Program-made: the position numbers and the translations under genes
The notes under the pieces: generated by a model
What the model was told of the DNA's origin: nothing
Seen by the model: only the letters and a program-made list of their open reading frames with translations
Database searches by the model: none
Part shown: piece after piece, positions 1 to 5,385 of the stretch
Layout: every line of letters begins with the position of its first letter
Numbering within the stretch: the first letter of the stretch is position 1
DNA from: Tardiphaga sp.
GTDB taxonomy: Bacteria > Pseudomonadota > Alphaproteobacteria > Rhizobiales > Xanthobacteraceae
Length of the DNA stretch: 6,897 nucleotides
Direction: 5' to 3'
Assembly (NCBI GenBank): GCA_028290325.1
Contig: JAQGJY010000443.1
Location: 1-6,897 of the forward strand

Positions 1-96
1 AATTCGCCCGACGCGGCCGATGCGCTGGCGATCGCGATCACCCACGCGCATCATCGCGGGAGCGCGGCGCTGCTGGCGCGCGTGGCGGCGCTGTGA
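1..96 (+). CDS. ruvC: RuvC Holliday junction endonuclease, C-terminal end (5' truncated by window)
   Basis: Frame 1 reads from the first base to the TGA at 94-96 and gives the last 31 residues of RuvC. The fragment contains DAADALAIAITHAH, the conserved C-terminal motif of the family. In E. coli RuvC the two Asp residues of DAAD complete the acidic, metal-binding active site that cuts Holliday junctions symmetrically; they are codons 4 and 7 here. The stop overlaps the ruvA GTG start by four bases (GTGA, 93-96), which suggests translational coupling. Adjacency to ruvA and ruvB confirms the call. The N-terminal part lies outside the window, so integrity of the rest cannot be judged. Confidence 0.93.
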   Translation, partial: NSPDAADALAIAITHAHHRGSAALLARVAAL

Positions 97-710
97 TCGG
101 AAAACTCAAAGGCCTGATCGACTCGTATGGCGAGGACTATGTGATCCTCGACGTGCAGGGCGTCGGCTATCAGGTGCATTGCGCGTCGCGCACGTTGCAG
201 GCTTTGCCACAGGCGGGCGAGGCCGCCATGCTGTCGATCGAGACCTATGTGCGCGAGGACCAGATTAAGCTGTTCGGTTTCCGCAGCGACATGGAGCGCG
301 AATGGTTTCGGCTGTTGCAGACCGTGCAGGGCGTCGGCGCGAAAGTTGCGCTCGCGGTGCTTTCGACGTTGCCGCCGGCTGAGTTGGCCAACGCGATCGC
401 GCTGCGTGACAAGGCCGCGATCTCGCGCACGCCCGGTGTTGGTGTCAAGGTGGCCGAACGCATCGTGGCCGAGTTGAAGGACAAGGCCCCGGCCTTCGCA
501 AGCGTCGATCCGGTCGTCGCGCAACTCGCCGGCGCGGTCGATGATCGCACCGCGCCGCGCCCGGTCGCCGACGCGATCTCGGCGTTGGTCAATTTGGGCT
601 ATGGCCCGCCGCAGGCGTCGGCCGCGATCGCTGCTGCCTCGCGCAGCGCTGGCGAGGGTGCGGAGACGGCGATGCTGATCCGGCTTGGACTGAAGGAACT
701 GGCCAGGTGA
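93..710 (+). CDS. ruvA: Holliday junction branch migration protein RuvA
   Basis: The product has 205 residues, the usual RuvA length. RuvA tetramers bind four-way DNA junctions and recruit the RuvB motor during recombinational repair. The OB-fold domain spans about residues 1-64 (starts MIGKLKGLIDSY). It includes E55 and D56 in YVREDQIKLFGF, matching the acidic pin that keeps strands apart at the crossover. Two helix-hairpin-helix motifs follow: LLQTVQGVGAKVALAVL (about 74-90) and ISRTPGVGVKVAERIVAEL (about 110-128). The last 45 or so residues, after a low-complexity linker, form domain III that contacts RuvB. The GTG start at 93 is chosen because it gives the family-standard MIGKLKG N-terminus and sits in the GTGA overlap with the ruvC stop. 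No abnormality is visible. Confidence 0.97.
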   Translation: MIGKLKGLIDSYGEDYVILDVQGVGYQVHCASRTLQALPQAGEAAMLSIETYVREDQIKLFGFRSDMEREWFRLLQTVQGVGAKVALAVLSTLPPAELANAIALRDKAAISRTPGVGVKVAERIVAELKDKAPAFASVDPVVAQLAGAVDDRTAPRPVADAISALVNLGYGPPQASAAIAAASRSAGEGAETAMLIRLGLKELAR

Positions 711-720
711 GCGCCGCCAT

Positions 721-1767
721 ATGACCACGCCCTCCCGCATCGTGACGCCCGAGCGCCGTGCCGACGACATCGGCGACACCTCGCTGCGCCCGCAGATCCT
801 GTCCGAATTCGTCGGCCAGCAGCAGGCGCGCGCCAATCTGCAAATTTTCATCGATGCCGCCCGCAAGCGCAAGGAAGCGCTTGACCATGTGCTGTTCGTC
901 GGCCCGCCTGGCCTCGGCAAGACCACGCTCGCGCAGATCGTCGCGCGCGAATTGGGCGTCGGCTTTCGCGCCACCTCCGGGCCGGTGATCGCGAAAGCCG
1001 GCGACCTCGCGGCGCTGTTGACCGGTCTCGAAGACCGCGACGTGTTGTTTATCGACGAAATCCATCGTCTCAGCCCGGCTGTTGAGGAAGTGCTCTATCC
1101 GGCGATGGAGGATTTTCAGCTCGATCTCATCATCGGCGAAGGTCCGGCGGCGCGCTCGGTGAAGATCGAACTCGCGAAGTTCACATTGGTCGGCGCGACG
1201 ACACGCGCCGGCCTGCTGACAAATCCGCTGCGCGATCGCTTCGGCATTCCGGTCCGTTTGAATTTTTACACCGTCGCCGAGCTAGAGCACATCGTGACGC
1301 GCGGTGCCCGCGTCCTCGGCATCGGCATGACGGCGGACGGCGCCAACGAGATCGCGCGCCGCGCGCGCGGCACGCCACGCATCGCCGGCCGGTTGCTGCG
1401 CCGGGTGCGCGATTTCGCCTCCGCCGCCGACGCCGACGCGATCGATCGCACCATCGCCGACAATGCGCTCGGCGCGCTCGAGGTGGACAGCGCCGGACTC
1501 GATGCGATGGATCGCCGCTATCTCACCACGATCGCGATGAATTACGGCGGCGGTCCCGTCGGCGTCGAGACGATGGCGGCGGCGTTGTCGGAGCCGCGCG
1601 ACGCCATCGAGGACATCATCGAACCCTATCTGATCCAGTGTGGCTATCTGCAACGCACGCCGCGCGGGCGGCTGCTGACCAATCACGCCTTCAAGCATCT
1701 CGGTCTTGCCGAACCGGCGCGCGATCCCGCGCAGATCGCGTTGTTCGGCAAGGCGGAAGACGACTGA
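721..1767 (+). CDS. ruvB: Holliday junction branch migration ATPase RuvB
   Basis: The product has 348 residues, full length for the family. It is the hexameric AAA+ motor that drives branch migration with RuvA. Visible signatures are Walker A GPPGLGKTT (61-69), Walker B LFIDEIHR with D112 and E113, sensor 1 LVGATTRAG (about 156-164), and the arginine-finger region NPLRDRFG (about 168-175). The C-terminal winged-helix domain (about 255-335) carries the typical GGGPVGVETMAAAL and EPYLIQCGYLQRTPRGR segments. The start codon lies 10 bases after the ruvA stop. AGGTGA at 705-710, which includes the ruvA stop, can serve as ribosome binding site. The gene belongs to the ruvCAB operon. Nothing in it looks truncated or foreign. 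Confidence 0.98.
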   Translation: MTTPSRIVTPERRADDIGDTSLRPQILSEFVGQQQARANLQIFIDAARKRKEALDHVLFVGPPGLGKTTLAQIVARELGVGFRATSGPVIAKAGDLAALLTGLEDRDVLFIDEIHRLSPAVEEVLYPAMEDFQLDLIIGEGPAARSVKIELAKFTLVGATTRAGLLTNPLRDRFGIPVRLNFYTVAELEHIVTRGARVLGIGMTADGANEIARRARGTPRIAGRLLRRVRDFASAADADAIDRTIADNALGALEVDSAGLDAMDRRYLTTIAMNYGGGPVGVETMAAALSEPRDAIEDIIEPYLIQCGYLQRTPRGRLLTNHAFKHLGLAEPARDPAQIALFGKAEDD

Positions 1768-1776
1768 TCCCGCCAG

Positions 1777-1804
1777 TTACGCAACGAATGTTTGACGCTA
1801 TAAT
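1777..1804 (+). promoter_or_regulatory. Probable promoter of the decayed vapBC locus
   Basis: TATAAT at 1799-1804 is a perfect consensus -10 hexamer, conspicuous in this GC-rich sequence. A weak -35 candidate, TTACGC at 1777-1782, sits 16 bases upstream and matches the consensus only at its first two bases. Transcription would start near 1811, about 14 bases before the antitoxin start codon, and the ribosome site GGAGG (1814-1818) lies just downstream. Short, strong autoregulated promoters are usual for toxin-antitoxin operons. It may now drive ybgC, 290 bases downstream. Confidence 0.5.
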
Positions 1805-1824
1805 TCCCGCGATGGAGGTCGACG

Positions 1825-1887
1825 ATGAAAGCAACGATCACGATCGACGACAGGCTCTGGGAGCGCGTGCGAGAATATGCTGCGTGA
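1825..1887 (+). pseudogene. VapB-type antitoxin, N-terminal remnant
   Basis: The reading frame gives MKATITIDDRLWERVREYAA and then stops. The M(K/R)-T-x-x-I-D-D-x-L-x-x-x-A/V-R-E-Y start is characteristic of VapB antitoxins of the MKATITIDD/MRTTLDIDD type: a beta strand and first helix of a ribbon-helix-helix DNA-binding domain. Normal VapB proteins are about 65-90 residues, so most of the DNA-binding domain and all of the toxin-neutralising tail are missing. GGAGG (1814-1818) lies 6 bases before the ATG, so the fragment is probably still translated. Homology ends around residue 18, where VapC-like sequence takes over in the next frame. I infer an internal deletion rather than a short functional gene. 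Confidence 0.72.
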
Positions 1888-2101
1888 TCTTCCGACGGTG
1901 GACGCCGATGCCGATGAGGAGGTTCTGGATCTCATTGCGTACGACAAGTTGGGCGGAGCCGGTTTGAGCTATATCGATGCTCATCTATTGGCGGCCCCAC
2001 GAAGTATTCGTAGCGCGGTGCTGTTGACCCGTGATAAGCGCCGCCACACGGTTGCCCATCGATTGAATAGCGCGATGGATATCGAAAGCCGATTGCAGTG
2101 A
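1877..2101 (+). pseudogene. VapC-type PIN-domain toxin, C-terminal remnant
   Basis: The frame gives about 74 residues that resemble only the C-terminal half of a VapC ribonuclease. The key stretches are DEEVLDLIAYDKL (13-25), GLSYIDAHLLAA (29-40) and LLTRDKRRHTVAHRL (49-63). In the PIN fold D34 (YIDAHLL) and D53 (TRDKR) are two of the acidic metal ligands. The N-terminal Asp (usually in a DTS motif) and the central Glu are absent, so the fragment should be catalytically dead. VapC is normally about 125-135 residues. The ATG at 1877 lies inside the vapB remnant in another frame and is unlikely to be a true start. The fragment ends in TGA at 2099-2101, overlapping the ybgC GTG start by three of its bases' span (2098-2101, GTGA). 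Confidence 0.75.
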
Positions 2102-2541
2102 CTTCCTCGCTCGACGGCCAAATCCGCGATGGTGTGCATCGCATGCTAGTCCGGGTCTACTACGAGGACACCGACTTTTCCGGCATCGTCTATCACGCCA
2201 ATTATCTGCGCTTCATGGAGCGCGGCCGCACCAATTATCTGCGGCTGCTCGGCGCGGATCAGCGCGCGTTGTTCGCGGAAGCCGCCGCTGAGGCGCCGGG
2301 CTTCGCCTTCGTCGTGCGCGCCATGCAACTCGATTTTCTGAAGCCCGCGGTGATGGATGACATCCTCGATATCGTCACCCAGCCTCATGAAGTCAGGGGC
2401 GCGTCGATCACGCTTCACCAGGAGGTGCGGCGTGGCGACGACGTTTTGCTGAAGGCGACCGTGAAGGTGGCATTTGTCTCGGGTGGCCGGGCGCGACCGA
2501 TCCCGAAGCCACTGCGCGTGGCGATGAAAGCGGATCGCTGA
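2098..2541 (+). CDS. ybgC: YbgC-family acyl-CoA thioesterase (Tol-Pal associated)
   Basis: The 147-residue product is a hot-dog-fold 4HBT-type thioesterase that hydrolyses acyl-CoA (or acyl-ACP) thioesters in the cytoplasm. The signature YYEDTDFSGIVYHANYLRF (21-39) is followed by MERGRTNYLRLLG. D26, the second Asp of DTD, corresponds to the catalytic Asp of 4-hydroxybenzoyl-CoA thioesterase. The C-terminal VKVAFVSGGRARPIPK is also typical. The GTG start at 2098 is preferred because the segment LDGQIRDGVHR (5-15) resembles N-termini I recall from Bradyrhizobiaceae homologues. An ATG at 2143 (MLVRVYYEDTD) is the alternative, and neither has a strong Shine-Dalgarno. The gene normally precedes tolQRAB-pal; here it is followed by unrelated genes and preceded by the toxin-antitoxin remnant. 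Confidence 0.92.
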   Translation: MTSSLDGQIRDGVHRMLVRVYYEDTDFSGIVYHANYLRFMERGRTNYLRLLGADQRALFAEAAAEAPGFAFVVRAMQLDFLKPAVMDDILDIVTQPHEVRGASITLHQEVRRGDDVLLKATVKVAFVSGGRARPIPKPLRVAMKADR

Positions 2542-2606
2542 GTTCGATTGGACTTGACGATCGGTCGATAGGCAACGCCCCATCGACTCGCGCCGCGATG
2601 ACGATA

Positions 2607-2628
2607 CTCTGCGGGTCCCAACCCGGAG
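2607..2628 (+). promoter_or_regulatory. Hairpin covering the Shine-Dalgarno of the DUF1348 gene
   Basis: CGGGT (2612-2616) and ACCCG (2621-2625) form a perfect 5-bp stem with a CCCA loop. CTC (2607-2609) can extend the helix with GAG (2626-2628) across a two-base bulge. The 3' arm therefore includes the whole GGAG ribosome site (2625-2628), which lies 6 bases before the ATG at 2635. Such a stem could reduce translation initiation. It is short, and stems like this arise by chance in GC-rich DNA. Confidence 0.35.
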
Positions 2629-2634
2629 TTCACC

Positions 2635-3102
2635 ATGTCACGGCCGCCGCTGCCGCCATTCACGATACAGACCGCCGCGCAGAAAGCGCGCATGGCCGAG
2701 GATGCCTGGAATTCGCGCGATCCGGTTCGCGTGTCGCTGGCTTATACGGAGGACAGCGTCTGGCGCAATCGCAACGAATTCTTTCGGGGCCGTGAGGCGA
2801 TCGTGCAATTCCTGTCGCGCAAATGGGCCAAAGAACACGAGTATCGCCTGGTCAAGGATCTCTGGGCCTTTCATGACGATCGCATCGCTGTGCGCTTTCA
2901 ATATGAATGGCATGACGACGCGGGGCAGTGGCATCGCTCCTACGGCAACGAGCAATGGGAGTTCGATGCCGCCGGCCTGATGCGGCGGCGCGAGGCCAGC
3001 ATCAATGATCTCGTCATCGCCGAGGCCGATCGCCGTTTCCGCTGGGACGCGCCGGGCGCGCGTCCTGCCGATGCGGAAGGGCTCGGCGACGCGCCGTTCT
3101 GA
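2635..3102 (+). CDS. DUF1348 family protein, NTF2/SnoaL-like fold
   Basis: The 155-residue protein matches my recollection of DUF1348 (nuclear transport factor 2 family), a small cytosolic alpha+beta-barrel family of unknown biochemical role. Visible hallmarks are the helix KARMAEDAWNSRDP (17-30), the segment AYTEDSVWRNRNEFFRGREAI (36-56), WAKEHEYRLVKDLWAF (64-79), and the central strands RIAVRFQYEWHDDAGQWHRSYGNEQWEF (83-110). Aromatic and charged residues line what would be the barrel pocket. There is no signal peptide or membrane segment. GGAG at 2625-2628 fixes the start. The MFS gene follows after 79 bases, and co-transcription is plausible because no terminator with a T-tract lies between. 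A role linked to the transported compound is only inference; no catalytic residues can be assigned. Confidence 0.82.
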   Translation: MSRPPLPPFTIQTAAQKARMAEDAWNSRDPVRVSLAYTEDSVWRNRNEFFRGREAIVQFLSRKWAKEHEYRLVKDLWAFHDDRIAVRFQYEWHDDAGQWHRSYGNEQWEFDAAGLMRRREASINDLVIAEADRRFRWDAPGARPADAEGLGDAPF

Positions 3103-3180
3103 GTGCCGTTCGAAGCCCGTCATTGACGGGACCGATCCCAGTCGCTCAAATGCCTGAAAAGAGCGACCGAGGAACGGCAC
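3103..3180 (+). promoter_or_regulatory. Three-way-junction leader upstream of the MFS gene
   Basis: The gap between the DUF1348 stop and the MFS start is built from nested perfect inverted repeats. The outer stem GTGCCGTTC (3103-3111) pairs with GAACGGCAC (3172-3180), 9 bp. Inside it are hairpin A, CCCGTC-ATT-GACGGG (3116-3130), and hairpin B, GTCGCTC (3141-3147) with GAGCGAC (3161-3167) and a 13-base loop. The outer stem begins at the base after the DUF1348 stop codon and ends one base before the MFS ATG at 3182. The Shine-Dalgarno GAGGA (3169-3173) sits at the junction and partly in the outer stem. I recognise no known riboswitch class. It could be a regulatory leader, a processing site, or a small repeat element. 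Confidence 0.55.
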
Positions 3181-3181
3181 G

Positions 3182-4360
3182 ATGAACGTCCCCAAGCGGG
3201 TAATCGCCTACGTCAACGTCGCCCATTTCATCGATCACTACGCGATGCTGATTTTCGCGGCCGCCATCATCGTGATGGGACCGGCGCTCGGCATGACCTA
3301 TTCCGAACTGCTGCCTTACGCGACGCCGGGCTTCATCGCCTTCGGCGCGGGGTCGCTGGTGACAGGCTGGCTCGGCGATCGCTGGAGCCGGCGGCACATG
3401 ATGGTGATCTATTTCGCCGGCATCGGCCTGTCGATGATCACCGTCGGCCTTGTCCAAACGCCCGTGCAACTCGGCGCGGCGCTGTTTTCCATCGGTTTGT
3501 TCGCCTCGATCTATCATCCTGTGGGCACCGCGATGATCGTGTCCTACGCCGACAAGCTTGGTCGCGAAATGGGCATCAACGGCGTCTGGGGCAATCTCGG
3601 CGTCGCATCCTCGGCGATGATCACCGGCGTGGTCGGGCAATATCTCGGCTGGCGCTGGGCCTTCATCCTGCCCGGCGTGGCGACCTTGGGGCTCGGCGTC
3701 CTGTTCGCGCGCGCGGTGGCGCATGAGGATCGCTCGGGCTTCAAGCAGGCGATGGCACAGGCGCGCGTCGCCAAGCGCGACATGTGGCGGGTGATCCTGT
3801 CGCTATTGATTGTGGTGATCGCGATCTCGACCACCTTCAACGCGATCACGGTGGCGCTGCCGAAACTGTTCGCGGAGCGATTGTCGGACCTCACGCAAAG
3901 TCCGGCGCTGCTCGGCGTCATCGCCGCCTGCGTCTATACATTCGGCGCGATGACGCAATTCACCGTCGGCAAGATGATCGATCGCTATTCGCTGAAAACC
4001 GTCTGCATGCCGCTGTCATTGTTGTTGGCGCCGTTGCTGTATCTCGCGGCGTCGGCGTCGAATGTCGGCCTCATCGTCGTGGCGATCGGCATCATCATGG
4101 GCCTGTTCGGGCAGATTACGGTGAACGATGCGATGGTCGGAAAATACACCAGTGAGGAATGGCGCTCGCGCGCCTTCGCGGTGCGTTACTTCATCGGCTT
4201 CACGGCGGCGGGCGCGTCGGTCGGCCTGGTCGCCTGGCTCTATGAGCAAGGCGGCTTTCTGACGATGCTGCACGCCTTTTCGGCGCTGTGCATTCTCGTG
4301 ATCGTCGCGGCGTTGATTCTGCCGCGTGAGACGGCGCCGCAAAGTGTCGCGACGAGTTAG
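3182..4360 (+). CDS. Major facilitator superfamily transporter
   Basis: The 392-residue product is a polytopic inner-membrane protein with about 12 hydrophobic segments in two halves. A basic/polar central loop separates them (about 180-202, RAVAHEDRSGF through KRDMWR). MFS motif A appears as GWLGDRWSRR (62-71) between helices 2 and 3, with a second copy GKMIDRYSLK (263-272) in the C-terminal half. GNLGVASSAMITGVVGQYLGW (137-157) is the helix-5 region that usually carries motif C. SIYHPVGTAM (109-118) and the N-terminal HFIDHYAMLIF recall the fosmidomycin-resistance (Fsr)-like branch, but the substrate and direction of transport cannot be deduced. GAGGA lies 8 bases before the ATG. The gene is 8 bases upstream of a periplasmic binding protein gene, probably in one transcript. 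Confidence 0.9.
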   Translation: MNVPKRVIAYVNVAHFIDHYAMLIFAAAIIVMGPALGMTYSELLPYATPGFIAFGAGSLVTGWLGDRWSRRHMMVIYFAGIGLSMITVGLVQTPVQLGAALFSIGLFASIYHPVGTAMIVSYADKLGREMGINGVWGNLGVASSAMITGVVGQYLGWRWAFILPGVATLGLGVLFARAVAHEDRSGFKQAMAQARVAKRDMWRVILSLLIVVIAISTTFNAITVALPKLFAERLSDLTQSPALLGVIAACVYTFGAMTQFTVGKMIDRYSLKTVCMPLSLLLAPLLYLAASASNVGLIVVAIGIIMGLFGQITVNDAMVGKYTSEEWRSRAFAVRYFIGFTAAGASVGLVAWLYEQGGFLTMLHAFSALCILVIVAALILPRETAPQSVATS

Positions 4361-4368
4361 GGGCAGGG

Positions 4369-5151
4369 ATGATCAGGCATTGGGTGGCGGGAGTCGTGAT
4401 GATGGTGAGCGCAAGCGCGGTCCAGGCCGATGCGTTGAAGGATGAGATCGCGGCCTCGGGCAGCTTGCGCGTCGCGATCGGCGTCAGCCCGGCCGGCGGC
4501 GCGTACTGGTCCACGAAAAAACCGGACGGCTCCTACGCCGGCGTTCCGGTGACGCTGGGCACCGAGATGGCGAGACAGATCGGGGTGCCGGTGACGTTCG
4601 TGCCGTATCCGAATTCCGGACAGATCGTCGACGCCGCCGACTCCGGTGTCTATGACGTGACGTTTTTGCCGGTCGATGCGGAGCGGCAGGCGCGGATGGC
4701 GTTCGGCCCGAACTACGAGGTCGCCGACGCCACCTATATTGTCAAGCCGGGATCGGATATCGCCGATTTCGCGACGCTGGATCAAACCGGCGTGCAAGTG
4801 GCGGCGGTCAGCAACACCACGACGATGCGCGGCGCGATCGCGCATCTCAAGGTCGCGAAAGTGACGGGCTATCAGACCTACGACGAAATCTTCGCGCTGC
4901 TGAAATCCGGCAGCGTCGATGCGTTCGCGCTGTCTCGGGATCAGCTCAATGCGATGTCGAGGCAGTTGCCGGGTAGCAAGGTGTTGGCCGAGACCTTCAA
5001 GCAGACAACGACGGCGGTGGCGGTGCCACTGAAGAAACCGCTGTCGCTGGCGTTCGTGACGACATTCATGACCGCGGCCAAGGCCAATGGCCTGCTGCGT
5101 CGTGCCTATGATGCCAATGGCTTGAAGGACACGCCGATCCGCGCCGATTGA
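4369..5151 (+). CDS. Periplasmic substrate-binding protein, family 3 (SBP_bac_3)
   Basis: The 260-residue protein starts with a short Sec signal peptide: basic R3/H4, then a hydrophobic core, and a likely cleavage after AVQA (residue 20). The mature part has the family-3 solute-binding layout. It begins SGSLRVAIGVSPAGGAYW (30-47), then GVPVTLGTEMARQIGVPVTFV (58-78), SGVYDVTFLPVDAERQARMAF (92-112), and a second-lobe segment beginning TGVQVAAVSNTTTMRGAI. Such proteins bind amino acids or other small polar molecules for ABC importers. No permease or ATPase gene accompanies it here. Its partner in the operon is an MFS permease 8 bases upstream, with GGGCAGGG (4361-4368) as ribosome site. It may serve an ABC transporter elsewhere, act as a sensor, or work with the MFS protein; the ligand cannot be read from sequence. 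Confidence 0.88.
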   Translation: MIRHWVAGVVMMVSASAVQADALKDEIAASGSLRVAIGVSPAGGAYWSTKKPDGSYAGVPVTLGTEMARQIGVPVTFVPYPNSGQIVDAADSGVYDVTFLPVDAERQARMAFGPNYEVADATYIVKPGSDIADFATLDQTGVQVAAVSNTTTMRGAIAHLKVAKVTGYQTYDEIFALLKSGSVDAFALSRDQLNAMSRQLPGSKVLAETFKQTTTAVAVPLKKPLSLAFVTTFMTAAKANGLLRRAYDANGLKDTPIRAD

Positions 5152-5176
5152 AGGTCGCCCGACATTTCAGCTCACG

Positions 5177-5202
5177 AAAAAGGCCGGCGTCAAAGCCGGC
5201 CT
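5177..5202 (-). terminator. Rho-independent terminator (minus strand)
   Basis: AGGCCGGC (5181-5188) and GCCGGCCT (5195-5202) form an 8-bp GC-rich stem with a GTCAAA loop on the + strand. Read on the - strand, the stem is followed at once by a run of T (complement of A5177-A5181). This is a classical intrinsic terminator for transcription coming from phaZ. On the + strand there is no T-tract, so termination of the binding-protein transcript, whose stop lies 29 bases upstream of the stem, would be weaker. Confidence 0.8.
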
Positions 5203-5385
5203 GATCGTCAATATAAACCCCGAAATATGCGTCCGCCGTGGCAATAAACGGTCCGCCGAAGCGGCTAAGCGTAAGGCGGGCCGCCGAGTTGGAAGCGCGC
5301 TAACCTTAGTGAGTGCTATCGTAGCCAGCAAAGGTTCAAACGCCATCACCCAATTGGGTGGACGGACGCTAGACTTTCGGAGGGG
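5203..5385. other. Gene-free stretch between the phaZ stop and its terminator
   Basis: No convincing coding sequence lies in these 183 bases, which seem less GC-rich than the flanking genes. They hold several small structures. GTCCGCCG is repeated directly at 5231-5238 and 5251-5258. A GCCG-AAG-CGGC hairpin spans 5255-5265. AACCTT (5302-5307) pairs with AAGGTT (5331-5336) around an inner GCTA-TCG-TAGC hairpin (5315-5325). If the minus-strand terminator is the true end, all of this would be 3' untranslated RNA of phaZ. An independent small transcript is possible, but I find no clear promoter for one. Confidence 0.5.
5347..5360. repeat. Perfect 14-bp palindrome near the phaZ stop
   Basis: CACCCAATTGGGTG reads the same on both strands with no mismatch. 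It ends 25 bases from the phaZ stop codon. It could be a protein-binding operator or, as RNA, a CACCC-AATT-GGGTG hairpin in the phaZ 3' region. No T-tract follows on either strand, so it is not an intrinsic terminator. Confidence 0.5.

Noticed and set aside
51..974. Long - strand open frame (307 codons) opposite ruvA/ruvB
   Set aside because: Arg/Ala-rich shadow of two conserved genes with no recognisable motif.
1792..1797. TTGACG as -35 for the TATAAT at 1799
   Set aside because: It sits one base from the -10 hexamer, so it cannot act as its -35 element.
1825..2101. A VapB-VapC fusion made by programmed frameshifting
   Set aside because: The missing VapB tail and VapC N-terminal half leave no functional antitoxin or complete PIN active site, so a deletion remnant is the simpler explanation.
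2554..2608. TTGACG and GATACT as a promoter for the DUF1348 gene
   Set aside because: The spacing between them (over 40 bases) is wrong and neither has a matching partner at 16-18 bases.
5290..5345. GGTTCAAA reminiscent of a tRNA T-loop
   Set aside because: The flanks do not form a T-stem, and no acceptor or anticodon stem can be drawn; it is better explained by the AACCTT/AAGGTT hairpin.
5167..5349. 60-codon minus-strand frame in the gap after the binding protein gene
   Set aside because: Its C-terminus is just the translated terminator stem, it shows no domain or convincing ribosome site, and the composition looks non-coding.
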